NCBI GenBank assembly: GCA_900538475.1
Contig: UPYT01000012.1
Coordinates: forward strand, 1 to 64,000
Reading direction: 5' to 3'
Source of the DNA: an uncultured Clostridium sp.
GTDB lineage: Bacteria > Bacillota > Clostridia > Lachnospirales > Lachnospiraceae
Length of the DNA stretch: 64,000 bases
The notes beneath the pieces are model-generated. The model had not been told where the DNA came from and did no database searches. It saw nothing but the letters and a program-made list of their open reading frames with translations. Position numbers and translations under genes: made by a program. How positions within the stretch are numbered: position 1 is the stretch's first letter; each line of letters starts with the position of its first letter. Below are positions 16,679 through 26,172 of the stretch, one piece after another.

Positions 16679-18703
16679 ATGGGTATGAAAAATGATGAGC
16701 CTAAACGGCCGCCAAAAAGTATTTTATACTATTATGGTATTGTTTTAATTGTATTACTTTTATTGAATGTGCTGGTATTTCCTTCTCTGACCGAGCGGCA
16801 GGTAACAGAGGTTACGTATGACCAGTTTCTAGATATGCTGGATCAGGGCATTGTAGAGGGAGTAAACAGGACGGATGATCAGATTACCTTCTGGACAGAA
16901 ACAGAGCTTCCCACAGACAGCGCCCAGGGAAGTGGCAGCATGTTTGATTTAATTGAGCAGATGCAGATGCGGGCGGAGAATGTACAGCTGTTTAAGACAG
17001 GAGCCTGGCCGGATCCGGATTTGCTGAATCGTCTGCGGGCAGAAAATGTTACATTTACAGAGCCGATTCCTACAAAGGCATCGCCCCTGCAGAATATATT
17101 GTTTAACTGGATTCTTCCCTTTGTGATGCTGCTGGTGATGGGTCAGGTATTCAGCCGCATGATGATGAAGAAAATGGGCGGAGGCATGGGCAATGCCATG
17201 ACCTTTGGAAAGTCCAATGCCAAGATCTATGCGGAAAATGAGACGGGAAAGACCTTTGCGGATGTGGCAGGACAGGAGGAGGCCAAGGAGGCCTTAAAGG
17301 AGATTGTGGATTTCCTTCACAATCCGAAAAAATATGCGGATATCGGAGCAACTCTGCCGAAGGGCGCGCTTTTGGTAGGCCCTCCCGGAACTGGTAAAAC
17401 CTTACTGGCAAGAGCTGTGGCAGGAGAGGCCCATGTGCCGTTTTTCTCCATTTCCGGTTCGGAATTTGTAGAGATGTTTGTAGGTATGGGTGCGGCAAAG
17501 GTTCGCGATCTGTTTAAGCAGGCCAATGAGAAGGCTCCCTGTATTGTGTTTATTGACGAGATTGATACCATCGGAAAGAAGCGTGACAATGGAGGATTTT
17601 CCGGCAATGACGAGCGGGAACAGACCTTAAATCAGCTGCTGACAGAGATGGATGGCTTTGACGGCAAGAAGGGCGTTGTGATTCTGGCTGCCACTAACCG
17701 TCCGGAGTCTCTGGATAAGGCTTTGCTTCGTCCGGGACGTTTTGACCGGAGAATTCCTGTGGAACTGCCGGATCTGAAGGGCCGTGTGGCGATTCTGAAG
17801 GTTCATGCAAAGCAGGTTAAGCTTTCTGATAACGTGGATTTCGATGCCATTGGCCGGGCTACCTCAGGCGCCAGTGGTGCAGAGCTGGCCAATATTATAA
17901 ACGAAGGTGCGCTTCGGGCGGTTCGTCAGGGACGCAGCGTAGTCAGTCAGGCAGACTTAGAGGAGAGTGTAGAGGTCGTAATTGCCGGTTATCAGAAAAA
18001 GGATTCCGGCGTTTCTGTAGATGAGAAGCGGATTGTGTCTTACCACGAGGTAGGTCACGCGCTGGTAGCGGCCTGTCAGAGCCACAGTGCGCCAGTTCAC
18101 AAAATTACCATTATTCCAAGAACCTCTGGTGCATTGGGATATACCATGCAGGTGGACGAGGGCGAGCGGTTCCTGATGAGCAAGGAGGAGGCTCTCAATA
18201 AGATAGCCACCTTCACCGGCGGACGGGCGGCAGAGGAGTTTATGTTTGGCTCTATCACGACAGGTGCGGCCAATGATATTGAGCAGGCGACCAGAATTGC
18301 CAGAGCCATGGTAACCAGGTACGGCATGAGTGATCAGTTTGGTATGGTTGCGCTGGAAACGGTGAATAATCCTTATCTGAGTTCGGATACGTCTATGACC
18401 TGTTCTCCAGAGACGGCCCGTATGGTAGACGAAGAAGTAATCAGGATTGTGAAGGAGCAGTATGCAAAGGCCATGGATATTTTAAAGGCTAATGCAGGAA
18501 AGCTGAATGAAATTGCTGCGTATCTTCTGGAAAAAGAGACCATTACCGGAGAGGAATTTATGGAGATTTTAAACCGTGGAAAGGAACCGGAAATCGTGGA
18601 AGAGCCGCAGGCAGCAGAAGAACCGGTGATAACGAAGAAATCTGAGACAATCGAAGAGCCGGAGAAAACAGAAGAATCAGCGTCTCAGGAAGAAAATGAA
18701 TGA
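16679..18703 (+). CDS. ftsH: ATP-dependent zinc metalloprotease FtsH
   Basis: This 674-residue membrane AAA+ protease degrades misfolded and regulatory proteins. It has a first membrane helix (about 15-36), an extracytoplasmic domain, and a second helix near 140-158. The AAA domain carries Walker A GPPGTGKT near 233 and Walker B IVFIDEID near 289. The M41 protease domain carries the zinc motif HEVGH near 456. The usual family motif is HEAGH; the Ala-to-Val change does not touch the ligands. The tail after about 625 is a Glu/Pro-rich acidic extension. AAAAGGAG lies before the ATG and a bidirectional terminator follows. Confidence 0.96.
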   Translation: MGMKNDEPKRPPKSILYYYGIVLIVLLLLNVLVFPSLTERQVTEVTYDQFLDMLDQGIVEGVNRTDDQITFWTETELPTDSAQGSGSMFDLIEQMQMRAENVQLFKTGAWPDPDLLNRLRAENVTFTEPIPTKASPLQNILFNWILPFVMLLVMGQVFSRMMMKKMGGGMGNAMTFGKSNAKIYAENETGKTFADVAGQEEAKEALKEIVDFLHNPKKYADIGATLPKGALLVGPPGTGKTLLARAVAGEAHVPFFSISGSEFVEMFVGMGAAKVRDLFKQANEKAPCIVFIDEIDTIGKKRDNGGFSGNDEREQTLNQLLTEMDGFDGKKGVVILAATNRPESLDKALLRPGRFDRRIPVELPDLKGRVAILKVHAKQVKLSDNVDFDAIGRATSGASGAELANIINEGALRAVRQGRSVVSQADLEESVEVVIAGYQKKDSGVSVDEKRIVSYHEVGHALVAACQSHSAPVHKITIIPRTSGALGYTMQVDEGERFLMSKEEALNKIATFTGGRAAEEFMFGSITTGAANDIEQATRIARAMVTRYGMSDQFGMVALETVNNPYLSSDTSMTCSPETARMVDEEVIRIVKEQYAKAMDILKANAGKLNEIAAYLLEKETITGEEFMEILNRGKEPEIVEEPQAAEEPVITKKSETIEEPEKTEESASQEENE

Positions 18704-18726
18704 TAATATAGTGTTATAGTTTCTCT

Positions 18727-18783
18727 AAAAGGGGCGGCTGCTTCCTACGGTCAGGGATCGTGGGAAGCAGCCGCCCCTTTTTA
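18727..18783. terminator. Bidirectional terminator after ftsH
   Basis: A long perfect stem (about 19 bp, AAAAGGGGCGGCTGCTTCC and its complement) has A and T runs on both sides, so it can end both ftsH and the leftward pseudogene. Confidence 0.9.
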
Positions 18784-20440
18784 AGGATTGATAGGGATGG
18801 AGAACCAGACAACCGTGAATTTTCCCTCTTTGCTCGTGATTTGTAACCGTGAATCAGAGCCATAGGCGAGAATAAGCCGTGCGTTGGTATTGGAAAGTCC
18901 AATATGCTGGCTTATGCTGTGTTCCTGATTTTTTAAACGTTTTTTTAGGACCTCCAGCTCATTTTCTGTCATTCCTTTTCCTGTATCATAAATTGTGAAA
19001 TACAATCGAGAATGTTTTTGATGAACATAAACTTGTATACGTCCGCTGCTTCTGTTTCCTCTTAATCCATGATAAATGGAATTTTCTATTAGAGGCTGCA
19101 GCAGCATTTTTTTAATGGAAGCTCTGCTGCATCCAGGATCGGCATAAGTACTGTATTCAAATAGATCAGGATATCGAAGTTTCATAATACTGATATATTT
19201 TTCCAGGTATTCAAGTTCGTCTTCAACCAAAACGTCCTCCTGAGGATCGCCTAGGGAATAACGCATCATAGAGGATAGATTGGAAATTATACGGCTGCAT
19301 AGATTTTCACTTCCGGTGAGACGTATAGATTCCCAATAAATAGTATTAAGTGTATTATGAAGAAAATGCGGGTTAATCTGGTGCTGCAGAGCCTGTATTT
19401 TCCAAAGCTGAAGTCTGGCTTCTTTTTATGAATCCTGAATGCGAAGATAGTTTTGTTCAATAAAGAGATTGATTACATTCGTCAGTATAAATTCAAATGG
19501 ACCAGAACGAAAGCTGCGGGAAACGGGGACGTTATGAATGGCGGTTTCCGGTGCTGTAAATACAGAGATAATCTGATTTAAATATTTATATTCATGCTTT
19601 GTCTTTAACAGGGCGAGAAAACCGGCAACTGCTATAGCAAGAATTGTAATCAGAATATACATACTGGTTAAATGTATGGTAGTAGAATATATTTCTGCTC
19701 GCGGGGTTAGAAGCAGAAAAGGAAAACCATAGGAGCGGGGAGTTGTGAGGCAGGCCACAGGATATTTGAACTCGGATCAATCAGAAATAGCTTTTGATTT
19801 GGATAGGTCAAAAGCTGATCCATTTCTTTTTTCAGCCGATCAGCTCGAAAACTGTAGATCACAATACCATTTTGTATTTCAGTAGCCCGTTTTGAAAGTT
19901 TTCGGCAAATCAGGAGATTTTCCGAAGGGTATTCTGTATACAAAAATGGGGTGGAAGAAAACTCCATCCATCTGTTTCTCCTACACAGTCAAATAACGAA
20001 AGAATTCGTTTTTCATTTTCTTCGGAAAAGGACAAAATTTTTGAATTCAGAGGAGCAAAAATCCTTCCATAGTCATTAGTATAATAAATATAAATGGCAT
20101 TTAAAAGATCATTGGTATAAATCTGATTCTGAAAGCTTAGCGAAATATTTTCCAGTGCTCTTAGTGAATCCAAAGAAAAACTGGGTTCCTTAAATGCCTT
20201 ATGAAGACTCATGGAAACTTTTGGATTCGAAGAAAGGAATACACAGGCATTATCAACATGGTTATAGTAGCTTCCCAAAATAGATTCAGCCCGTTTTAAA
20301 GTATTATATGCGCTTTCTTTGGCATCTGCATCATTCTCCTTGTATGTGCGGAATATGCTGTAGGTACTTACTAATAAAAGCGGTATTAAAAGAAGAAGCA
20401 TATTTGCCAGCAGACTTCTGATAAAAAAATGAAGAGTAGT
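18781..20440 (-). pseudogene. Sensor histidine kinase, YesM type (disrupted)
   Basis: Joined across frames, this encodes a YesM-like kinase: a membrane helix (LLLLIPLLLVSTYSIF), an extracellular sensor part, a second helix near 19650, a His_kinase motif (QALQHQINPHFLHNTLN, around 19370) and an ATPase domain (PLIENSIYHG, DTGKGMTENE). It cannot be made whole. There is a frameshift near 19960, a second near 19755, and an in-frame TAA at about 19426-19428 just before the H-box. No start codon exists for the N-terminal part. The catalytic fragment could in principle be reinitiated but would lack its sensor. It was probably the regulator of the divergent GH88 gene. Confidence 0.88.
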
Positions 20441-20590
20441 GGAATGGGCTTTTTTTCTGATTTAAATGTTTTTTGATTTGTCCACAAATATGAAATCCCT
20501 GTTCTTCCCATGGAAAACAGGAGGCTAAAATCGAGCGGGAACTGGTTTCATCATCTGCGATTAAAAGCTCATACAGGGTAATTCTCCTTT
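20441..20590 (-). pseudogene. Response regulator N-terminal remnant (YesN type)
   Basis: Reading leftward from 20576, the frame encodes LYELLIADDETSSRSILASC and then FPWEEQGFHICGQ, the first third of a YesN-type receiver domain with its acidic ADDE pocket. The phospho-acceptor Asp, the rest of the receiver and the AraC-type DNA-binding domain are missing; the frame runs straight into the kinase remnant. The codon at ideal distance (7 nt) from AAAGGAG is CTG, perhaps a mutated initiator. A deletion between regulator and kinase genes explains this. Confidence 0.75.
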
Positions 20591-20830
20591 ATTTTATGAA
20601 AAAGACAGTCCCATAGAGGGGCCTGTCAAGCTGATTTAAGTATATCATGGCCCACTTTTGAAGTCAAAACATTAGATGCTTTTCAGGATAATACCAAAAA
20701 TAATGATACACTTCTAAAATAATGATAGATAAAAATGATAGATGAAAGCAATATACGCAGGGGCTCAAATCTCATAAATAATGCTAGAATTATGAAGTAG
20801 AAAACCCGATTATGATAGGAGAAAATTGCT

Positions 20831-21961
20831 ATGTATTACGGACTTGACAGACAAACAGAGATTTGGATACAAGATCTGGAAGAAAAATTAACCTATAAGC
20901 TTGAGGCAGAGTGCAGGCGGCTGAGAAGCATGATGCCATATGTTCCGGAAAATGGAGCTTATTACGACATGGGTGTCAGGGAATTGAGCGCTTGGACTAA
21001 CGGTTTTTTTGCCGGGATGATGTGGCAGATGTATCACGCAACGGAAAAGGAGTGCTTCAAAGAATCTGCAGAGCAAATTGAAGAAAGGCTGGACGAGGCT
21101 TTAACGGAGTTTGTTAAATTAGATCATGATGTCGGATTTATATGGCTTCACACAGCCGTAGCAAACTGGCGTCTTACCGGAAATCAGGCTTCCAGAAAAA
21201 GAGGGCTTCATGCGGCTGGTATCCTGGCCGGAAGATATAACCCGGCAGGTCATTTTATACGCGCATGGAATGGAGACAGACAGGGAATTGCTATTGTCGA
21301 TTGTTTAATGAATCTTCCGCTTTTATATTGGGCGGCAGAAGAAAACGGTACGAGTGCATGGAAACAGATAGCGATTGAGTACTCGAATATGGCTTTAAAA
21401 TATATTCTGAGACCGGATGGTTCCTGTAATCATATGATTGATATAGAACCGGAAACAGGAGAATACAGAAGTAATCCTGGCGGACAAGGCTATGAAAGTG
21501 GTTCATCATGGAGCCGTGGCCAGGCATGGGCAATTTCCGGAATGGCTTTAGCTTACCGTTATACGGGAAATGAAAATTATTTGGATGCGGCAAAAAGAAC
21601 AGCTCATTATTTTATGGCGAATGTAGCTTTAACAAAATATGTCCCGCTCATTGATTTTCGGGCGCCGAAAGAACCTGTTTATTATGATACGACAGCAGGC
21701 GTATGCGCAGTATGCGGTTTATTGGAACTTTTGGAACATGTAAAGCCTTTGGAAAAAGATCTTTATGTACAGTCTGCTTTGGAATGTTTAAGAGCAATAG
21801 AGTTATTTTGCTGCTGGGATCCGGATAGGGATGCAGTTTTAGACGGAGGCTCTGCACGATATGATCGGGCTTCAGACAGGCAGGTACCAATTATTTATAG
21901 AGATTATTTTCTTACAGAGGCGATATTACGGTTGACCGGAAAATCATTTCTTACATGGTAG
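20831..21961 (+). CDS. Unsaturated glucuronyl hydrolase, GH88 family
   Basis: This 376-residue enzyme fits GH88, cytoplasmic hydrolases that remove the 4,5-unsaturated uronic acid from disaccharides produced by polysaccharide lyases (chondroitin, hyaluronan, xanthan or gellan types). Visible signatures are LSAWTNGFFAGMMW near 54, LDHDVGF near 98 (candidate Asp), IVDCLMNLPLLYWA near 155 (candidate catalytic Asp) and SSWSRGQAWAI near 225. It starts after TAGGAG. It faces away from the broken two-component system. No lyase or sugar transporter lies beside it, so its substrate supply must come from elsewhere. Confidence 0.9.
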   Translation: MYYGLDRQTEIWIQDLEEKLTYKLEAECRRLRSMMPYVPENGAYYDMGVRELSAWTNGFFAGMMWQMYHATEKECFKESAEQIEERLDEALTEFVKLDHDVGFIWLHTAVANWRLTGNQASRKRGLHAAGILAGRYNPAGHFIRAWNGDRQGIAIVDCLMNLPLLYWAAEENGTSAWKQIAIEYSNMALKYILRPDGSCNHMIDIEPETGEYRSNPGGQGYESGSSWSRGQAWAISGMALAYRYTGNENYLDAAKRTAHYFMANVALTKYVPLIDFRAPKEPVYYDTTAGVCAVCGLLELLEHVKPLEKDLYVQSALECLRAIELFCCWDPDRDAVLDGGSARYDRASDRQVPIIYRDYFLTEAILRLTGKSFLTW

Positions 21962-22038
21962 AATGATCCGGCAGAAAAAGACACCGGTATCATAGGAAAG
22001 GAAACATTATATCAAATAAATATCTGACACCAATCCAA

Positions 22039-22077
22039 TGAGGTGGTATTCGATGGAATACCACCTCAATTTTTTTT
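22039..22077 (+). terminator. Intrinsic terminator after the GH88 gene
   Basis: A perfect 13-bp stem TGAGGTGGTATTC/GAATACCACCTCA is followed by a long T run (22070-22077). Confidence 0.9.
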
Positions 22078-22132
22078 AGGAAAAGGTGATTTCGGTGTAG
22101 TTTTTGCCGAAAGCTATTGGAAGAAAGTGGGA

Positions 22133-22161
22133 TTGATGTAAGTCTTTATTAAGGATATACT
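22133..22161 (+). promoter_or_regulatory. Promoter of the cellobiose-type PTS operon
   Basis: TTGATG (22133-22138) and TATACT (22156-22161) are 17 bp apart, about 74 nt before the PRD regulator start. No PRD antiterminator stem or cre site was recognised in the leader. Confidence 0.65.
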
Positions 22162-22234
22162 GAGATATATAGAGAATGTATCTGCCAGTTCGCAAGAGTG
22201 TTTTCATAGAACCATAGAGACGGAGGAGCGCGCT

Positions 22235-24142
22235 ATGCAGATGGACGAAAGGTTAGATGCTTTGCTGGCGGTTCTTTCAGAAGAAACCTATCTGAATGTT
22301 GAATCAATTGCAAAGAAACTGCAGATTAGTGAGAGAACGGTCCGGATGCAGGTAAATCAGCTGAAAGAACTGTTGGAGCAGAACGGAGCTGATATTGAGC
22401 GGCGGAGAAACCTGGGACTTCGGATTCAGGTAAAGGATAGAGAAACCTATCAGGCATTTATGAAGGGAAAAACTTCTCCAGTCTATCCGCAGACAGGAAG
22501 GCAGAGAGTTGAATATATTATTGCTCTTTTTTTTGTTTCTTCTGCTTATATCAAGGCAGAAGAGCTCTGCGAAAAGATGTACATATCCCGAAAAACCTTA
22601 TCTCTGGATTTAAAAACGGTTGAACAGTATTTGAACCGTTATCATCTGGAATTGGAACGAAAACCGTACTACGGGCTGCGTATGTGCGGAAGCGAGTTTG
22701 CCAAGAGAATTTGTCTTTGCGCAGTATTCTATGAGTTCCGGGATCAGTGGATTCAGGAGATTCAGAGAGAGCTGAAGGATTCGGAGCTGATTCGCAGTGT
22801 GATTTTAGACAGTGTAAAACAGTGCGGATATACCATTTATGAAATGGATATTCCCAACATTGTGCTTCAGATACAGATTGCAATCTACCGTCAGGAGCAG
22901 GGCTTTTTTATCCGGATGGAAGAAATTACAGACAGCGGGTTTTTGCAGGAAAGCGATATTTATGCGGCCCGCCTGTGTGCAGAAGGTTTACGCAGCTCTC
23001 TGAATATAACTATTCCGATTCCGGAGATCAAATATATTGCAATTCAGCTTTCCGGAAAAAAGAGAGTGGTGGAAAGCGACAAAGGCAATCTGGTAATTGA
23101 CATGGAGATCAACCAGCTGGTCAATCAGATGCTGAACCGGGTACAGGAAGCGTTTTCCCTGGATTTTAGTTCCGACTTTGACTTAAATGCCACATTGCGG
23201 CAGCATATGGTACCTTTACGGATTCGCCTTCAATACGGGCTTAGAATAGACAATCCCATTCTTCAGGAGATTAAATCAAATTACAGCTTTCCATATGTAG
23301 TTGCGGCTCATGCCTCTACGGTGCTTTCCGAGTATTTTCATACCATTGTACCGGAAGCGGAGATTGGTTATTTGGCACTGTGCTTTGCTCTTTCGATGAA
23401 ACGCCAGGATCAGGAACGCCATCGTCATAATATCCTTCTGGTGTGTGCGTCAGGAGCCGGAAGTGCAAAGCTGTTTGAATACCGGTTCCGGGAAGTATTC
23501 GGGGAATATCTGGACAAGGTGGAAACATGTAATATTGAGTCTCTGGCCCGGAAAGATTTTTCGCAGGTAGATTATGTGTTTTCTACGGTTCCTGTATCTG
23601 TTTCAATACCGGTTCCTGTTTATGAGGTACAGTATTTCTTTGAACGCCATAATGTGGCGGAAGTGGAGCGGATTTTAAAGCATAGCGGACGGAAAGGCAT
23701 TGAGACTTATTTTGATAAAACACTTTTTTTTACTGATATAAAAGGAGATACCCGGGAGCAGGTTCTGCATGAACTGTGCAGAAGGATTGGAGAGGTCCGC
23801 AGTCTTCCGGAAGGTTTTGAAAATGCTGTTCTGGAGAGGGAAAATCTGATGCAGACAGATTTGTGTCCGCATATTGCAATTCCTCATCCATACCGGCCTA
23901 TGACAGAAACAACCTTTGTCAGCGTGGGAATCCTGGAAAAGCCGGTATGGTGGCATCATTACGAAGTTCAGATTGTATTTCTGCTGTCGATTTCGTCGAA
24001 GAAGGAGGAAAATCTGGAGGACTTTTACAAGGTGGCGCCGCGTTTTATGATGGATGAAAAGCGTATGGAACATCTCATACAGACAAAGAGTTATGATACT
24101 TTGCTTGAGCTCATTCACTGGGCAGAACAAGATGGGTTATAA
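22235..24142 (+). CDS. PRD-containing transcriptional activator with PTS IIB and IIA domains (LicR/CelR type)
   Basis: This 635-residue regulator has a Mga/HTH N-terminus (two helix-turn-helix regions, about 8-65 and 95-150), two PRD domains (about 170-285 and 290-395), a IIB-like domain with ILLVCASGAGSA near 402, and a IIA-like domain with HIAIPHPY near 547. Proteins of this type activate a neighbouring sugar PTS operon and are switched by PTS phosphorylation of PRD histidines. The cellobiose-type IIB, IIC, IIA and GH1 genes follow at once. The ATG has GGAGG eight bases upstream. Confidence 0.93.
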   Translation: MQMDERLDALLAVLSEETYLNVESIAKKLQISERTVRMQVNQLKELLEQNGADIERRRNLGLRIQVKDRETYQAFMKGKTSPVYPQTGRQRVEYIIALFFVSSAYIKAEELCEKMYISRKTLSLDLKTVEQYLNRYHLELERKPYYGLRMCGSEFAKRICLCAVFYEFRDQWIQEIQRELKDSELIRSVILDSVKQCGYTIYEMDIPNIVLQIQIAIYRQEQGFFIRMEEITDSGFLQESDIYAARLCAEGLRSSLNITIPIPEIKYIAIQLSGKKRVVESDKGNLVIDMEINQLVNQMLNRVQEAFSLDFSSDFDLNATLRQHMVPLRIRLQYGLRIDNPILQEIKSNYSFPYVVAAHASTVLSEYFHTIVPEAEIGYLALCFALSMKRQDQERHRHNILLVCASGAGSAKLFEYRFREVFGEYLDKVETCNIESLARKDFSQVDYVFSTVPVSVSIPVPVYEVQYFFERHNVAEVERILKHSGRKGIETYFDKTLFFTDIKGDTREQVLHELCRRIGEVRSLPEGFENAVLERENLMQTDLCPHIAIPHPYRPMTETTFVSVGILEKPVWWHHYEVQIVFLLSISSKKEENLEDFYKVAPRFMMDEKRMEHLIQTKSYDTLLELIHWAEQDGL

Positions 24143-24176
24143 AAAATTTAATTAAATACATAGGAGGTATTAAGTT

Positions 24177-24500
24177 ATGGCAACTATCAGAGTGTTATTG
24201 TGCTGCGGAGCTGGATTCTCCAGCGGATTTCTGGCACAGAAGGCAAGACAGGCGGCAAAGAAGGGGAAAATCGACATGTCCATTGAAGCGCGCAGTGAGA
24301 GCGTGGTAAGCGAGTACATGGACAAGATGGACGTTCTTTTAGTCGGCCCGCATTATGCAAGTGCACTTCCCAAGTTTAAAGCAGAGTGTGAGCCTCATGG
24401 AATTAAGGTAGACCTGATTCCGGCAGATATTTATTCTACTTTAGACGGAGCAGCGCTGGTAGACTTTGCAGTAAAAGTTTCAGAGAGAAAGGACGGATAA
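24177..24500 (+). CDS. celA: PTS lactose/cellobiose-type EIIB
   Basis: This 107-residue soluble subunit has the phosphorylated Cys in the N-terminal loop VLLCCGAGFSSG, as in lactose/chitobiose-type IIB proteins. It passes phosphate from IIA to the sugar entering through IIC. TAGGAGG precedes the ATG. The gene is 34 nt after the PRD activator and 4 nt before the IIC gene. A cellobiose-like beta-glucoside is the likely substrate class, given the GH1 enzyme downstream; the precise sugar is not determined. Confidence 0.92.
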   Translation: MATIRVLLCCGAGFSSGFLAQKARQAAKKGKIDMSIEARSESVVSEYMDKMDVLLVGPHYASALPKFKAECEPHGIKVDLIPADIYSTLDGAALVDFAVKVSERKDG

Positions 24501-24504
24501 CAGG

Positions 24505-25740
24505 ATGGAACGTTTGATGAAATGGCTTTCCGAGGTATTTGCCCCGAAGGCGAGAGAGGTATTTGCAAACCCGTGGATTGATACTGTAGCAAGTACAATG
24601 AAGAAGGTTCTGCCTATCATTTTGACAGGTTCCCTGATCTTCTTCTATAATGTATTCCGTTCCTATTTATCATTTTTACCAGACTTAAGCCCGATTGCAA
24701 ACTTTTCCTTTGGTTTGCTGGCAATCTTCGTAGCATTCCTGATTACCCATGAAGCAATGCTGAAGCTGGGACATGGCGAGTATCAGATTAACGCAGCTCT
24801 GATTTCCATTGCTGCATATTTAATGCTGTGCCGTCCGGAGGTTGTGGATGGAGTGTTCCAGATTTCCAACGGACGTATTGGAGCCGCTGGTATCATGATG
24901 GGTATCGTTGTTGGTCTGTTTGTAGCCATCGTATTCCATCTGTATGCAAAGCTTCACGTTCTGGAGAACAATGATACACTTCCGGACTTTGTAAGAGACT
25001 GGATTAACAACATTATTCCGATTACCATTACATTAGGCTTATCCATGATTTTTGCCAATGTACTGAAGCTGGATCTGTATGATATGCTGGTAAGTCTGTT
25101 TATGCCGCTGCAGAAGGGCGCTCAGACTCTGCCTGGTTTCATTCTGATTTGTTTTGTACCTGTTATTTTCTACTCTATGGGTATTTCCAGCTGGGTATTC
25201 AATGCAGTTACCACTCCTATTTTCATGGTAGCAATCGCAGAGAATATCGAAGCTGTTGCAAATGGCCATGCTCCGCTGAACATTGCTACCAGTGAGGCAG
25301 TATTTACTGCAGCTCTGATTACCATGGGCGGACGTGGAGGCACACTTCCGTTAAACGTTTTAATGCTGCGTTCCAAGAGTAAAAAATTGAAAACCATGGG
25401 TAAGATTTGTATCGGACCATCCCTGTTTAATATCAATGAGCCGCTGATGTTCGGTGCACCGGTTGTATTTAATCCGCTTCTGATGCTGCCTATTCTGATT
25501 AACAGTATTACAGGTCCGGCAGTTGTTTGGCTGACCATGCACTATGGCCTGCTGAAGATTCCGTGCACAATGGTACAGGTTGGACAGATTCCCGCTCCGT
25601 TCTCCAGCGTAATGATTACAGGAGACTGGAGAGCAGTTCCGGTTTATATCCTGCTGTTTGCTATTTATCTGATGACCTGGTATCCATTCTTCAAGGTATA
25701 CGAGAAACAGTGCGTAGAGGAAGAGACAACGGCAGCATAA
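24505..25740 (+). CDS. celB: PTS lactose/cellobiose-type EIIC
   Basis: This 411-residue membrane permease has about ten hydrophobic helices and the conserved segment FNINEPLMFGAPVVFNP near 310 that forms part of the sugar site in this IIC family. It imports the sugar phosphorylated by the preceding IIB. The length is slightly below the usual 430-450, and the N-terminus is compact. It lies in the operon between IIB and a hairpin that precedes IIA. Confidence 0.92.
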   Translation: MERLMKWLSEVFAPKAREVFANPWIDTVASTMKKVLPIILTGSLIFFYNVFRSYLSFLPDLSPIANFSFGLLAIFVAFLITHEAMLKLGHGEYQINAALISIAAYLMLCRPEVVDGVFQISNGRIGAAGIMMGIVVGLFVAIVFHLYAKLHVLENNDTLPDFVRDWINNIIPITITLGLSMIFANVLKLDLYDMLVSLFMPLQKGAQTLPGFILICFVPVIFYSMGISSWVFNAVTTPIFMVAIAENIEAVANGHAPLNIATSEAVFTAALITMGGRGGTLPLNVLMLRSKSKKLKTMGKICIGPSLFNINEPLMFGAPVVFNPLLMLPILINSITGPAVVWLTMHYGLLKIPCTMVQVGQIPAPFSSVMITGDWRAVPVYILLFAIYLMTWYPFFKVYEKQCVEEETTAA

Positions 25741-25760
25741 TATTAAAAATTGTCCGATAT

Positions 25761-25793
25761 AGCAGTGTTTCTCTTGCAGGAACACTGCTTTTC
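25761..25793 (+). terminator. Intercistronic hairpin between EIIC and EIIA genes
   Basis: AGCAGTGTT (25761-25769) pairs with AACACTGCT (25781-25789), followed by TTTC. The T run is short, so partial termination or mRNA processing is more likely than full termination. The IIA ribosome binding site begins directly after it. Confidence 0.6.
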
Positions 25794-25812
25794 AGAAAGG
25801 AGAGAACTTTTT

Positions 25813-26163
25813 ATGGGAGAAATGTTATTTCAAGATGATGATAAGGTCGTTCAGGTTGCCATGCAGATTGTAATTGCAGCCGGCGACGCCAGAAATGCAG
25901 CTGGCAAAGCATTGGACTGTGTAGGACAGTTTGATTTCGCAGGTGCAAAAGAGTATATGAAGGAGGCGCACAGCCATATTTCTGAAGCACACAATGCACA
26001 GACAGAAATGATCCAGGCAGAAATTTCAGGAGAAGAAAAAATCCAGCCCAGTATGCTGTTCAGCCATGCTCAGGATACCCTGATGACGGTAATGTCTGAA
26101 ATTCACATGGCAGACAAGATGATTGCTGTGTTTGAAAGCTTTTATGATAAAATGGGTAAATAA
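25813..26163 (+). CDS. celC: PTS lactose/cellobiose-type EIIA
   Basis: This 116-residue helical subunit carries the active-site His85 in LFSHAQDTLMT, the lactose-family IIA motif, plus the conserved AHNAQT at 59-64. It takes phosphate from HPr and gives it to the IIB subunit. The ATG at 25813 follows AAAGGAG; an upstream in-frame start at 25750 falls inside the hairpin and is unlikely. The GH1 gene begins 9 nt downstream. Confidence 0.93.
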   Translation: MGEMLFQDDDKVVQVAMQIVIAAGDARNAAGKALDCVGQFDFAGAKEYMKEAHSHISEAHNAQTEMIQAEISGEEKIQPSMLFSHAQDTLMTVMSEIHMADKMIAVFESFYDKMGK

Positions 26164-26172
26164 GGAGGAGGT

